Assembly (NCBI RefSeq): GCF_001984035.1
Contig: NZ_CP019449.1
Span: 2,852,001-2,916,000, forward strand
Length of the DNA: 64,000 nt
Direction of reading: 5' to 3'
DNA from: Sphingopyxis sp. QXT-31
GTDB taxonomy: Bacteria > Pseudomonadota > Alphaproteobacteria > Sphingomonadales > Sphingomonadaceae
Under the pieces are notes generated by a model that did no database searches, was not told where the DNA came from, and worked only from the letters and a program-made list of their open reading frames with translations. This document shows, piece after piece, positions 41,663 through 52,536 of the stretch (positions are counted from its first letter, which is position 1; each line of letters starts with the position of its first letter). The translations under genes were made by a program, and so were the position numbers.

Positions 41663-41810
41663 ATCCTCCCCACGCGCAGCGATGGGGAGGTGGCAGCCCG
41701 TAGGGCTGACGGAGAGGTCGACGCCGTCAGGCGTCGGTGCAAGGCCAGACCCCTCCACCACGCCCTGCGGGCGCGGTCCCCCTCCCCAACGCTTCGCGAT
41801 GGGGAGGATC
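41663..41810. repeat. Intergenic inverted repeat, family C, copy 2
   Basis: About 148 bp, inverted relative to the copy at 40568-40705: starts ATCCTCCCCACGCGCAGCGA, has GGCAGCCCGTAGGGCTGACG and CCACGCCCTGCGGGCGCGGT, and ends GATGGGGAGGAT. The two copies bracket the zinc-finger and second DUF4402 genes. Confidence 0.8.
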
Positions 41811-41872
41811 TTCACGCCATCCCCGAAACAACGGCCCTTCCCGCCACCCGCCCCCGCGCCTATATCGGAGGC

Positions 41873-43300
41873 ATGACAAGCCCCACCGATCCCCGCCGCT
41901 TCCTCTATCGCGCCGATGCGCTCGACCCCGATCTGGCGCAGGCGCTCGCGCGCGAGGCGCTGGCGCAGGCCGACGACGGCGAGCTCTACCTGCAATATCG
42001 CGCGACCGAGAGCTTCGGTTTCGACGACGGGCGATTGAAAACGGCGGACTATTCGACCGACGCGGGTTTCGGCCTGCGCGCGGTGTCGGGCGAGATGACG
42101 GGCTTTGCGCATGCCAGCGAGATCAGCGCCGGGGCGATCCGCCGCGCCGCCGGGACGCTCGCGCTGCTCGATCCCGCGGCGCAGGCGCCCGCCGGGCCGC
42201 CGACGCGGACCAACCGCCACCTCTACGACGAAGCCAACCCGCTCGACCTCATCCCCTTCGCGAAGAAGGTCGCGCTGTGCCAGGAGGTCGACGCCGCCGC
42301 GCGCGCGCGCGATCCGCGCGTCGTCCAGGTGTCGGTCGCACTCGCGGGCAGCTGGTCGGTGGTCGAGATCGTCCGCGCCGACGGCTTCCTCGCGACCGAC
42401 ATCCGCCCGCTCGTTCGCCTCAACGTCTCGATCGTCGTCGAAGAGAATGGGCGCCGCGAGAGCGGCTATTTCGGGCTCGGCGGCCGCTACATGTACGACC
42501 ATCTGTTCGAGCCCGAGCAGTGGAACCGCGCGATCGACGAGGCGCTGAGCCAGGCGCTGGTCAACCTCCGCGCGGTCGACGCTCCCGCGGGCGAGTTCAC
42601 CGTATTGCTCGGCCCCGGCTGGCCCGGCGTGCTGCTCCACGAAGCCGTGGGCCACGGGCTCGAGGGGGATTTTAACCGCAAGGGCACCAGCGCCTTTTCG
42701 GGCCGCATCGGCCAGCGCGTCGCCGCGCCCGGCGTGACCGTGGTCGACGACGGCAGCATCGCGCAGCGCCGCGGCTCGCTCAGCATCGACGACGAGGGCA
42801 CCCCGACGCAGGAAAATATCCTGATCGAGGACGGCATTTTGAAGGCCTATATGCAGGACCGGCTCAACGCGCGCCTGATGGGCGTCGCGCCGACCGGCAA
42901 CGGCCGCCGCGAAAGTTTCGCGCACGCGCCGATGCCGCGGATGACCAATACCTTCATGCGCGGCGGCGATGACGATCCCGCCGAGCTGCTGAGCCGGGTC
43001 AAGAACGGCATCTTCGCCAAAAGCTTCGGCGGCGGACAGGTCGACATCGTATCGGGCAAGTTCGTCTTCAGCTGCACCGAGGCGTACAAGATCGAGAACG
43101 GCAAGCTCGGCGATTCGATCAAGGGCGCGACCTTGATCGGCGACGGGCCGAGCGTGCTCACCAAGGTGCTCGGCATCGGGGGTGACATGGCGCTCGACGA
43201 AGGCATCGGCGTCTGCGGCAAGGGCGGCCAGAGCGTCCCCGCGGGCGTCGGCCAGCCGACCTTGCTGGTCGGCGGGCTGACCGTGGGCGGGACGGCTTAG
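41873..43300 (+). CDS. tldD: Metalloprotease TldD
   Basis: 475 residues. TldD partners with PmbA (TldE) in a protease that trims unfolded or modified peptides such as microcins and antitoxins. The metal site H-E-A-V-G-H-G-L-E-G-D has His256, Glu257 and His261 as the HExxxH ligands/base, with N-R-K-G-T-S-A-F-S after it. Other family blocks are Y-F-G-L-G-G-R-Y and C-terminal G-V-C-G-K-G-G-Q-S-V-P. Start at M-T-S-P-T-D with GGAGGC directly upstream. The pmbA gene is not adjacent. Confidence 0.93.
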   Translation: MTSPTDPRRFLYRADALDPDLAQALAREALAQADDGELYLQYRATESFGFDDGRLKTADYSTDAGFGLRAVSGEMTGFAHASEISAGAIRRAAGTLALLDPAAQAPAGPPTRTNRHLYDEANPLDLIPFAKKVALCQEVDAAARARDPRVVQVSVALAGSWSVVEIVRADGFLATDIRPLVRLNVSIVVEENGRRESGYFGLGGRYMYDHLFEPEQWNRAIDEALSQALVNLRAVDAPAGEFTVLLGPGWPGVLLHEAVGHGLEGDFNRKGTSAFSGRIGQRVAAPGVTVVDDGSIAQRRGSLSIDDEGTPTQENILIEDGILKAYMQDRLNARLMGVAPTGNGRRESFAHAPMPRMTNTFMRGGDDDPAELLSRVKNGIFAKSFGGGQVDIVSGKFVFSCTEAYKIENGKLGDSIKGATLIGDGPSVLTKVLGIGGDMALDEGIGVCGKGGQSVPAGVGQPTLLVGGLTVGGTA

Positions 43301-43303
43301 AAC

Positions 43304-43481
43304 TCCTTCCCCCTCGATGGGGGAAGGATACGGAGCCTTGCGCCTTTGGCGTTAGGCGAAGTTGGATGAGGGTGATGGTGCGTCATGGCACCGTCGCTTC
43401 GGGCCGAGAGCGCACCCCCACCGCTGCGACTAACGAACAAGTTCGTAAGTCTCGCTGCCTCCCCCATCGAGGGGGAGGATT
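43304..43481. repeat. Intergenic inverted repeat, family D, copy 1
   Basis: About 178 bp. Outer hairpin arms CTTCCCCCTCGATGGGGGAA and CTCCCCCATCGAGGGGGAGG; interior contains CTGCGACTAACGAACAAGTT then CGTAAGTCTCGCTGCC. Shares the interior word with the copy at 47565-47692. Most of the 308-bp gene-free stretch after tldD is this element. Confidence 0.78.
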
Positions 43482-43608
43482 GACGCTGTGATCCCGCTCA
43501 CTTGGCGCGCCGCATCGCTGCGCCTATACCCGCCTCAAACATAAAGCAGAATCGGGTCGAATGAGTTTTTCCGCCGGAGCGTTTCGGCTCCAGTCGCAGG
43601 GAGGAATT

Positions 43609-44826
43609 ATGCGTACGACTTTTCGATTCACTTCGGTCGCGGTGATCGCCGCGATGCTGAGCGCGCCGGTGGCGGCGCAAAAGAGCACGGGCCCCAAGGA
43701 ACGCTACGAGATGGACGCCGCGACGATGTCGGGCTTCGCCGCGATGGGCGGCGGAAAAGGCGGCATGGGCGGCGCGATGAGCATGATGTTCGGCGGCGGG
43801 CCCGACAGCGCGCTGGCGCGCCAGCTGCTGCTGCGCCTCGGCTCGAACGAGCTGCCGACCGCGCCGCCGCCCAAGGGCGACCATTTTTTCCTGCCGCAGG
43901 CCAAGCTCGGCACATCGGTGCCGCTGATCGGGCGCGAGCGCAAGGAGGGCGATTATCCGACCGAGTTCGAACGCCCCAAGGGCCGGCTTTTGCTCTATTG
44001 GGGCTGCGGCGCCAAGGCGGGGCCGGGGCAGCCGGTGGTGATCGATTTCGCCAAGGTCGCCGCGGGGCAGATCCCGCCGAACCTCTTCTCGAGCGCGGTG
44101 CCGGTCGTCCGCGAAGTGACGCCCGAGAACAGCAAATCCTATGTCGAATGGCCGAACGCCAAGTCGGCCAAGATGCCCGCGAAGGACAGCTCGCTGCTCG
44201 GCGCGCACCGCGTTGCGAGCAATGTCGGCAGCGACATCAACTTCACCCTCGCGCAGGACTATATGCCCGCGCTGCAGGCCTCGACCGGCGACAATGCCGA
44301 CGGGTCGGTGACGATCCGCTGGAACCCGGTGCAGAACGCGACCGGCTATGCCGCCTGGACGATCGGCGGCATGGGTAGCGGAAGCGGCAAGAACGACGTC
44401 GGCGACATCGTCTGGTGGTCGAGCAGCGCGACCAAGGAATTCGGCGGCGGCCTGTGGGACTGGCTGCCGCCCTCGGTCGTCGCGAACCTGATCACAAAAA
44501 AGATCGTGATGCCGCCGTCGCAGACGACGTGTCAGATCCCCGCCGAGGTCAAGAAGGCGTCGGGCGAGTTCATGATGGGCAATCTCAACGCCTTCGGTCC
44601 CGAGGCCAATTTCTCCTACCCGCCCAAGCCCGCGACCGGCGTGTGGAACATCGATTGGACCGCGAAGGTGCGTTTCCGCTCGTACACGATGCTGATGGTC
44701 GGCGCTGATTTCGGCGGCATTAGCGGCGGCGGCGCAAGCAGCGGCAGCGGCGAGACCCCGGCGCCGGCGAAAAAGAAGAAGTGCAAGGGCCCGCTCGGCA
44801 TCCCGCTGCCCGACGCGGCCTGCTGA
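43609..44826 (+). CDS. Secreted protein of unknown function, large
   Basis: 405 residues from M-R-T-T-F-R-F with GGAGG seven bases upstream. Signal peptide ends A-P-V-A-A-Q. The mature protein begins with a Met/Gly-rich segment (A-A-M-G-G-G-K-G-G-M-G-G-A-M-S-M-M-F-G-G-G), then G-R-L-L-L-Y-W-G-C-G and a central S-V-T-I-R-W-N-P-V-Q-N-A-T-G-Y fibronectin-like strand, and ends in a Lys-rich and Cys-containing tail (K-K-K-K-C-K-G-P). Typical conserved sphingomonad secreted unknown; no catalytic motif seen. No clear operon partner; the next gene is 98 bp away. Confidence 0.75.
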   Translation: MRTTFRFTSVAVIAAMLSAPVAAQKSTGPKERYEMDAATMSGFAAMGGGKGGMGGAMSMMFGGGPDSALARQLLLRLGSNELPTAPPPKGDHFFLPQAKLGTSVPLIGRERKEGDYPTEFERPKGRLLLYWGCGAKAGPGQPVVIDFAKVAAGQIPPNLFSSAVPVVREVTPENSKSYVEWPNAKSAKMPAKDSSLLGAHRVASNVGSDINFTLAQDYMPALQASTGDNADGSVTIRWNPVQNATGYAAWTIGGMGSGSGKNDVGDIVWWSSSATKEFGGGLWDWLPPSVVANLITKKIVMPPSQTTCQIPAEVKKASGEFMMGNLNAFGPEANFSYPPKPATGVWNIDWTAKVRFRSYTMLMVGADFGGISGGGASSGSGETPAPAKKKKCKGPLGIPLPDAAC

Positions 44827-44924
44827 GGTGAAGCGAACGGACGCGGGTCCGAGTCAGTTGCCGTTCAGACGAAGCGCCCTATATCGACGATAGAGGGTGT
44901 GTGTTGAATGACAGGAGTCGAACC

Positions 44925-45323
44925 ATGCGTCCGTTTATTGCAACCATCATCGCCGCCGCCGCGATCGCCGCAGCGCCCGCCAGCGCCAAAGAAAAGCTGA
45001 GCCCCGAGGCCCAGCTCGACAAGATGCTCGACGGCCGCGTCGCGGGCGAACCGCAGAATTGCATCAGCCTTTCGTCGGCGCGCAGTTCGACGATCATCGA
45101 CGGCACCGCGATCGTCTATCGCTCGGGCAGCACGCTGTGGGTGAACCGGCCGAAGGGCGGCGCCGAGTCGCTCGACGACGACGATATCCTCGTCACCAAG
45201 ACGATCGGCAGCCAGCTGTGCAGCATCGACAGCGTCGAGCTGCGCGACCGCTCGAGCCATATGTATGCGGGCTTCGTCTCGCTGGGCGAGTTCGTGCCGT
45301 ACCGCCGCGTGAAGGGCGAGTAA
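44925..45323 (+). CDS. Small secreted protein of unknown function
   Basis: 132 residues from M-R-P-F-I-A-T with AGGAG eight bases before. Signal peptide A-I-A-A-A-P-A-S-A-K. Mature part: K-L-S-P-E-A-Q-L-D-K-M-L-D-G-R-V-A-G, a pair of Cys (Q-N-C-I-S and Q-L-C-S-I), and C-terminal F-V-S-L-G-E-F-V-P-Y. The two Cys may form a disulfide in the periplasm. Sphingomonad-type conserved hypothetical; no domain recognised. Confidence 0.75.
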   Translation: MRPFIATIIAAAAIAAAPASAKEKLSPEAQLDKMLDGRVAGEPQNCISLSSARSSTIIDGTAIVYRSGSTLWVNRPKGGAESLDDDDILVTKTIGSQLCSIDSVELRDRSSHMYAGFVSLGEFVPYRRVKGE

Positions 45324-45349
45324 GCCAGACCGTCCTGCTTATGCGTTCT

Positions 45350-45393
45350 GCGAAGCGATCCGGGGTTGCACGAAGCGCCCCGGATTGCTTCGC
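45350..45393. repeat. Inverted repeat/hairpin
   Basis: GCGAAGCGATCCGGGG and CCCCGGATTGCTTCGC pair over 16 bp with one mismatch around a 12-nt loop, without a T-tract. A dispersed-repeat fragment or 3' hairpin of the preceding gene. Confidence 0.6.
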
Positions 45394-45401
45394 TGTGCGC
45401 C

Positions 45402-45974
45402 ATGACCGACGAGAACCAAACCCCCGCCCCGCCCGCCGACTGGCCGGCGCAGCTCCTGTCCTTCTGGTTCGATGCCCATGGCATGGACGACTGGTATGGC
45501 GGCGGGCCCGAATTCGACACCGCGGTGCAGGATCTCGCGGGCGACTGGCACGACGCGCTGCGCGCGCAGCCGCCCGAAGCCTTCCTCACCGACCCCGACA
45601 CCGCGCTCGCCGCGGCGATCCTGTTCGACCAGGTGCCGCGCAACATCCACCGCGGCCACGCCGACGCCTTCGCCACCGACAGCCTGGCGCGCGTGATCGC
45701 GCGCGGCATTGTCGCCAGGGGCTGGGACCAAGCCTGGCCCGACGAGCGGCGGCAATTTGCCTACCTGCCCTTCGAGCATAGCGAGGATATCGCCGACCAG
45801 CGCGAATCGCTGCGCCTGATGGGCCAGCTCGCCGATCCGCTCTTCGCCGATTATGCGCAGAAGCATTTCGACATGATCGACCGCTTCGGGCGCTTTCCGC
45901 ACCGCAACGCCGCGCTCGGCCGCACGACGCGCCCCGAGGAACAGGCGGCGATAGAAGAGGGCAGCCATTGGTGA
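45402..45974 (+). CDS. DUF924 family protein
   Basis: 190 residues. All-helical DUF924 family (TPR-like fold), widespread in Proteobacteria with no proven function. Signature blocks: L-L-S-F-W-F-D-A, L-A-A-A-I-L-F-D-Q-V-P-R-N-I-H-R-G, F-A-Y-L-P-F-E-H-S-E-D, D-R-F-G-R-F-P-H-R-N-A-A-L-G-R and W at the end. Start set at M-T-D-E-N-Q; an earlier frame is open through the hairpin. The following PPOX gene is 34 bp away. Confidence 0.83.
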   Translation: MTDENQTPAPPADWPAQLLSFWFDAHGMDDWYGGGPEFDTAVQDLAGDWHDALRAQPPEAFLTDPDTALAAAILFDQVPRNIHRGHADAFATDSLARVIARGIVARGWDQAWPDERRQFAYLPFEHSEDIADQRESLRLMGQLADPLFADYAQKHFDMIDRFGRFPHRNAALGRTTRPEEQAAIEEGSHW

Positions 45975-46008
45975 TAGAGCGGCGCGGACCGACGCGGAGC
46001 GCAAGACC

Positions 46009-46587
46009 ATGGCCGATTTCACCGACAGCCTGACCGACAAGCATATCGCCTTCATCGAAAAGCAGCCGATCTTCTTCACCGCGACCGCCGCCGACGAAGG
46101 GCGGATCAACCTGTCGCCCAAGGGCTATGCCGACACCTTCCGCGTGCTGTCCGCGGAACAGGTCGCCTATCTCGACTTCGGCGGCTCGGGCAACGAGACG
46201 CACGCACATCTGGCGGCGGACGGGCGCATCACGATCATGTTCTGCGCCTTCGACCGCACCGCGCTGATCCTGCGCATCTACGGCCGCGGGCGCGCGGTGC
46301 TGCCGCAGGACGCCGAGTGGGACGCGGTCGCGGCGCATTTCACGCTGCTGCCCGGCACGCGCCAGATTTTCGTGATCGACGTCGAGAGCGTGCAGACCAG
46401 CTGCGGCTGGGGCGTGCCGATGATGGAGATCAGCCACGAGCGCGACACGCTGCAGAAATATCACCGCCAGGCCGACCCCGTGCTGTGGGTCGAGAAGTTC
46501 AAGGAACGCACGAAGAGCATCGACGGCCTGCCGACGCGACCGACCGACCGCTTCATCGCCGGCGAAGCCGCCAAGACATCGTCCTGA
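46009..46587 (+). CDS. Pyridoxamine 5'-phosphate oxidase-like flavin protein
   Basis: 192 residues. Split-barrel flavin-binding fold: F-I-E-K-Q-P-I-F-F-T-A-T-A, I-N-L-S-P-K-G-Y, L-D-F-G-G-S-G-N-E-T-H-A-H-L, I-T-I-M-F-C-A-F, and C-G-W-G-V-P-M-M-E. The G-S-G-N-E-T pattern is that of an uncharacterised PPOX subfamily rather than PdxH. The stop overlaps the next start by one base (TGATG), so it is coupled to the DUF2007 gene. Confidence 0.82.
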   Translation: MADFTDSLTDKHIAFIEKQPIFFTATAADEGRINLSPKGYADTFRVLSAEQVAYLDFGGSGNETHAHLAADGRITIMFCAFDRTALILRIYGRGRAVLPQDAEWDAVAAHFTLLPGTRQIFVIDVESVQTSCGWGVPMMEISHERDTLQKYHRQADPVLWVEKFKERTKSIDGLPTRPTDRFIAGEAAKTSS

Positions 46588-46799
46588 TGGCGCTGGTCGA
46601 ACTGGTGCGGCTGCCCAACGGAGCGGAGGCCGAACTGCTGCGCGGTCGGCTCGAAAGCGCGGGCGTGCACGCGGTGTGCTTCGACGCGGGCATGAATATC
46701 GCCGAGAGCGTCGGGCTGCTGATCCCGGTGCGCGTGATGGTGCTGGACGAGGATCTCGCCGAAGCGCAGGCCTTGCTGGCGGAGTTCGAAGGCGGTTAG
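46587..46799 (+). CDS. DUF2007 domain small protein
   Basis: 70 residues. Alpha-beta DUF2007 (putative signal-transducing/GlnB-like fold): M-A-L-V-E-L-V-R-L-P-N-G-A-E-A-E-L-L-R-G-R-L-E-S-A-G, then V-R-V-M-V-L-D-E-D-L-A-E-A-Q-A-L-L. Start shares a base with the PPOX-like stop. Often downstream of unrelated genes; role unknown. Confidence 0.8.
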   Translation: MALVELVRLPNGAEAELLRGRLESAGVHAVCFDAGMNIAESVGLLIPVRVMVLDEDLAEAQALLAEFEGG

Positions 46800-46870
46800 G
46801 TGCAACCCTACGCCCTCCCCGTTCGTCCTGATCCCATAGGACAAGACAGAAAGCCCGCCGCTCCCCCGCC

Positions 46871-47563
46871 ATGATCAAGGTCGCCAGTTACAATATGCGC
46901 AAGGGCATCGGGCTCGACCGGCGCCGCGACCCCGGGCGGGTGCTGTCGGTGCTGGGCGAGCTCGACGCCGATATCGTCGCGCTGCAGGAGGCCGACCGCC
47001 GTTTCGGCGCGCGCGCGAGCGCGATCCCGCCTTATATGTTCGACGAGCATAGCGACTATGTCCCCGTCGCGCTCGACGGCCGCCCGCACAGCATCGGCTG
47101 GCACGGCAACGCGCTGCTGGTCCGCAAGGGCGCCGAGGTCGAGGAGAGCCACGCGCTGCACCTGCCGACGCTCGAGCCACGCGGCGCCGTCGCGGCGACG
47201 ATCCGCATCGGCGACACAAGGCTCCGCGTCGTGGGCATGCATCTCGACATTTCGGGCCTGCGGCGGCGCCAGCAGGCGCGCGCGATCCTGCACCATGTGT
47301 CCGAAGGCGAGGAATTGCCGACGATCCTGATGGGCGACTGCAACGAATGGCGGAACCAGGGCGGCTGCCTCCATGATTTCGGCGAGCGTCACCAATTGGT
47401 CGATACCGGCCACAGCTTCCATAGCCGCCGCCCGGTCGCCAAGCTCGACCGCATCTTCGCCTCGCCCGACCTGAAAGCGGTCGAGGCCGGGGTGCACCGC
47501 AGCGCGCTCGCGGCAAGGGCGTCGGACCATCTGCCGATCTGGGCGCGGTTCGAGCGGGCTTGA
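46871..47563 (+). CDS. Endonuclease/exonuclease/phosphatase family hydrolase
   Basis: 230 residues. EEP fold with S-Y-N-M-R-K-G-I-G, I-V-A-L-Q-E-A-D, H-G-N-A-L-L-V-R, V-G-M-H-L-D, M-G-D-C-N-E-W and C-terminal S-D-H-L-P-I-W. All catalytic Asp/Glu/Asn/His motif positions are present. Substrate may be DNA, phospholipid or phosphoester; cannot be told. Followed by a family D repeat and then the sigma-54 promoter of glnK. Confidence 0.88.
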   Translation: MIKVASYNMRKGIGLDRRRDPGRVLSVLGELDADIVALQEADRRFGARASAIPPYMFDEHSDYVPVALDGRPHSIGWHGNALLVRKGAEVEESHALHLPTLEPRGAVAATIRIGDTRLRVVGMHLDISGLRRRQQARAILHHVSEGEELPTILMGDCNEWRNQGGCLHDFGERHQLVDTGHSFHSRRPVAKLDRIFASPDLKAVEAGVHRSALAARASDHLPIWARFERA

Positions 47564-47564
47564 T

Positions 47565-47692
47565 ACTCCCCTCCCGCAGGCGAGAGGGGTTGGGGGTGGG
47601 CAGCGACGTGGCAATGGCCCACCCCGCTGCGACTAGCGAACAAGTTCGCAAGTCTCGCTGCCCCTCCCGCCTGCGGGAGGGGGTCTATCTGC
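47565..47692. repeat. Intergenic inverted repeat, family D, copy 2
   Basis: Outer arms ACTCCCCTCCCGCAGGCGAG and CCTCCCGCCTGCGGGAGGGG; interior CTGCGACTAGCGAACAAGTT then CGCAAGTCTCGCTGCC is shared with the copy at 43304-43481, while the outer arms differ in sequence but keep pairing. Confidence 0.78.
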
Positions 47693-47802
47693 CCAAAAAA
47701 CAGGCACGTCGCTGCCTCGCCTGCCCATTAGACTGACTCAATCGGTCGTAGGGGCGCTGCATTCCGTCACAAAATGTTAACTTATCCCGTCCCTGCGCAA
47801 TC

Positions 47803-47818
47803 TGGCACGGCTGTTGCA
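47803..47818 (+). promoter_or_regulatory. Sigma-54 promoter of glnK-amtB
   Basis: TGGCACG-GCTG-TTGCA is a perfect -24/-12 element (consensus TGGCACG-N4-TTGCW). It lies 35 bp before the glnK ATG. Sigma-54 with NtrC is the usual control of this operon under nitrogen limitation. Confidence 0.9.
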
Positions 47819-47837
47819 CTGCAACATCTGCCAATAA

Positions 47838-48191
<354 letters not shown>

Positions 48192-48208
48192 TGATGAAGG
48201 GGGAAGCA

Positions 48209-49669
48209 ATGAACTTCGCAAACAAGATTGCGGCGGGAGCCGGGGCCGCGGGCCTCGCGCTCTTCGCCGCGTTGCCCGTCTGGGCGCAGGAAGCGGCGAC
48301 CGCCGCCGCGGCTCCGGCCGCCGAAGCGGCGGCGCCCGCCCCGTTCGTGCCGACCGCCGAAATGGTCAACAAGGGCGACGTGGCGTGGATGCTCGTCGCC
48401 TCGGCGCTGGTGCTGATGATGTCGGTGCCCGCGCTGGCGCTCTTCTATGGCGGCCTCGTCCGCGCCAAGAACATGCTGTCGGTGCTGATGCAGGTGCTGA
48501 CGATCGTCTGCGTCGCGGCGCTGGTCTGGTTCAGCTGGGGCTATTCGATGGCCTTCACCTCGACCGGCAGCTTCGATCCTCGCCTCGTCGGCGGTTTCGA
48601 CAAGGCGTTCCTCGCGGGCGTCGACGTGACAACCTTCGCCGCGACCTTCTCGAACGGCGTCTATCTCCCCGAATATGTCTTCGTGATCTTCCAGATGACC
48701 TTCGCCTGCATCACGCCGGCGCTGATCGTCGGGGCGTTTGCGGAGCGCGTGAAGTTCACCCCGCTGATCATCTTCACGGTGCTGTGGCTGACCTTCGCCT
48801 ATTTCCCGATCGCGCACATGGTGTGGTACTGGGCCGGCCCGGACTTCCTGCACGCCGCGCCGACCGACATGGGCCTGCTGTGGGGCTGGGGTGCGCTCGA
48901 CTTCGCCGGCGGCACCGTCGTCCACATCAACGCGGGTATCGCCGGCCTCGTCGGCTGCCTCGTGATTGGCCCGCGCCTCGGCTACAACAGCGAACCGATG
49001 CCCCCGCACAACCTGGTCATGACGATGATCGGCGCCTCCTTGCTGTGGATCGGCTGGTTCGGTTTCAACGCCGGCTCGGGCCTCGAAGCCAATGCCTTCG
49101 GCGCGCTGGCCTTCATCAACACGCTGGTTGCCACCGCAGCGGCGGGCGCGACCTGGGCGATCATCGAGCAGATCATCCACAAGAAACCCTCGCTGCTGGG
49201 TGGCGTCTCGGGTGTCGTCGCCGGTCTGGTCGCGATCACCCCGGCGGCGGGCTTTGCCCACCCCGGCACTGCGATCCTGCTCGGCGCGGTCGCCTCGCTG
49301 GTCTGCTTCTTCTTCGTCACCACGGTGAAGAAGAAACTGAAATATGACGACTCGCTCGACGTGTTCGGCATCCACGCGATCGGCGGCATCGTCGGCGCGA
49401 TCGGCACCGGCTTTGTCGCCAACCCGGAATGGGGCGGCCAGGGCTGGATCGACTACACCGCGCCCGTCGCCAAGGCCGGCGAGTTCGACCTCGCAGGTCA
49501 GGTAATGACGCAGATCTGGGCGGTCGGTACCACGGTCGTGTGGACCGGCGTGGTCAGCGCGGTGCTGTTCCTCGGCCTCAAATACACCATCGGCCTGCGC
49601 CCGTCGAAGGACGTCGAGCAGGAAGGGCTCGACCTCGCAGAGCATGGCGAGCGCGCCTACAATATGTGA
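48209..49669 (+). CDS. amtB: Ammonium transporter
   Basis: 486 residues. Signal peptide followed by an Ala/Pro-rich linker, then 11 TM helices of the Amt family. Pore twin-His equivalents are in D-F-A-G-G-T-V-V-H-I-N-A-G and D-V-F-G-I-H-A-I-G-G; the Phe gate and W-F-G-F-N-A-G-S motif are present. Conducts ammonium/ammonia and is inhibited by GlnK. Start ATG at 48209 with AAGGGGGAAG upstream, 17 nt after glnK. Ends in a strong terminator at 49749. Confidence 0.95.
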   Translation: MNFANKIAAGAGAAGLALFAALPVWAQEAATAAAAPAAEAAAPAPFVPTAEMVNKGDVAWMLVASALVLMMSVPALALFYGGLVRAKNMLSVLMQVLTIVCVAALVWFSWGYSMAFTSTGSFDPRLVGGFDKAFLAGVDVTTFAATFSNGVYLPEYVFVIFQMTFACITPALIVGAFAERVKFTPLIIFTVLWLTFAYFPIAHMVWYWAGPDFLHAAPTDMGLLWGWGALDFAGGTVVHINAGIAGLVGCLVIGPRLGYNSEPMPPHNLVMTMIGASLLWIGWFGFNAGSGLEANAFGALAFINTLVATAAAGATWAIIEQIIHKKPSLLGGVSGVVAGLVAITPAAGFAHPGTAILLGAVASLVCFFFVTTVKKKLKYDDSLDVFGIHAIGGIVGAIGTGFVANPEWGGQGWIDYTAPVAKAGEFDLAGQVMTQIWAVGTTVVWTGVVSAVLFLGLKYTIGLRPSKDVEQEGLDLAEHGERAYNM

Positions 49670-49748
49670 AGAGACTGGACACCCGCCGCCGCTCTCTCCT
49701 CTCCAAAATGGCGGCGGGGTCCAAACAGGGTTCCTCCTGCGAACCACT

Positions 49749-49776
49749 GGCCGGGGCTTGTCCCCGGCCTCTTTTT
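49749..49776 (+). terminator. Rho-independent terminator of glnK-amtB
   Basis: GGCCGGGG and CCCCGGCC stem with a 5-nt loop, followed by TCTTTTT. About 80 bp after the amtB stop. Confidence 0.85.
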
Positions 49777-49948
49777 GCTTGCAGCCCGCACGGCCTCCGC
49801 CGATTGGTCTGTGGCCGCAATGCCACAGCGCGCCGACATTTTGTTACGCGCGATTCGGACCCCATTGCGCATTTGTGACAACAGGCGCACTCCTCTCGCC
49901 GCAACGACGGGGCAACATAGCCCCGCGTCCCTTGTGAGGAGAACTACC

Positions 49949-52318
<2,370 letters not shown>

Positions 52319-52325
52319 CGCGCAC

Positions 52326-52365
52326 AAAAAAGGGCGGGTTCCGGCCTTCGGAACCCGCCCTTTTT
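52326..52365 (+). terminator. Rho-independent terminator of the third TonB receptor gene
   Basis: GGGCGGGTTCCG and CGGAACCCGCCC form a 12-bp stem with loop GCCTT, flanked by an A-tract on the left and TTTTT on the right. Begins 8 nt past the stop codon; could also act on the opposite strand. Confidence 0.9.
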
Positions 52366-52426
52366 GCTGCCCGAAAAATAGGCAGTGGTGATGCAAATTT
52401 AGGCCTTTTCATCATGACATTAATAT

Positions 52427-52505
52427 GGCATTCAACCCTCAAGAGTTTCAGGAGGGGAGAGCCTGAAAGGCTGGGCCGGGACGCAAGTCCCGGCCCTCTT
52501 TTTTT
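52427..52505 (+). ncRNA. Candidate small RNA with two stem-loops
   Basis: After the receptor terminator, and independent of it, comes a 7-bp stem TTTCAGG/CCTGAAA (52446-52452 and 52462-52468) with the purine loop AGGGGAGAG, then a terminator stem GGGCCGGGAC/GTCCCGGCCC (52473-52482 and 52487-52496) with a GCAA loop and a TCTTTTTTT tail. No gene ends here on this strand other than the already terminated receptor, so a short independent RNA is a sensible reading. A TAATAT (52421-52426) could be a -10 box. The start is a guess. Confidence 0.45.
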
Positions 52506-52536
52506 GTGCGCAACATGAGCGCGCACAAAAGCCCGC

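Noticed and set aside
52411..52515. A 34-codon ORF at the candidate sRNA
   Set aside because: It lacks a ribosome-binding site at a normal distance and its codons run through the terminator stem; an RNA explanation fits better.
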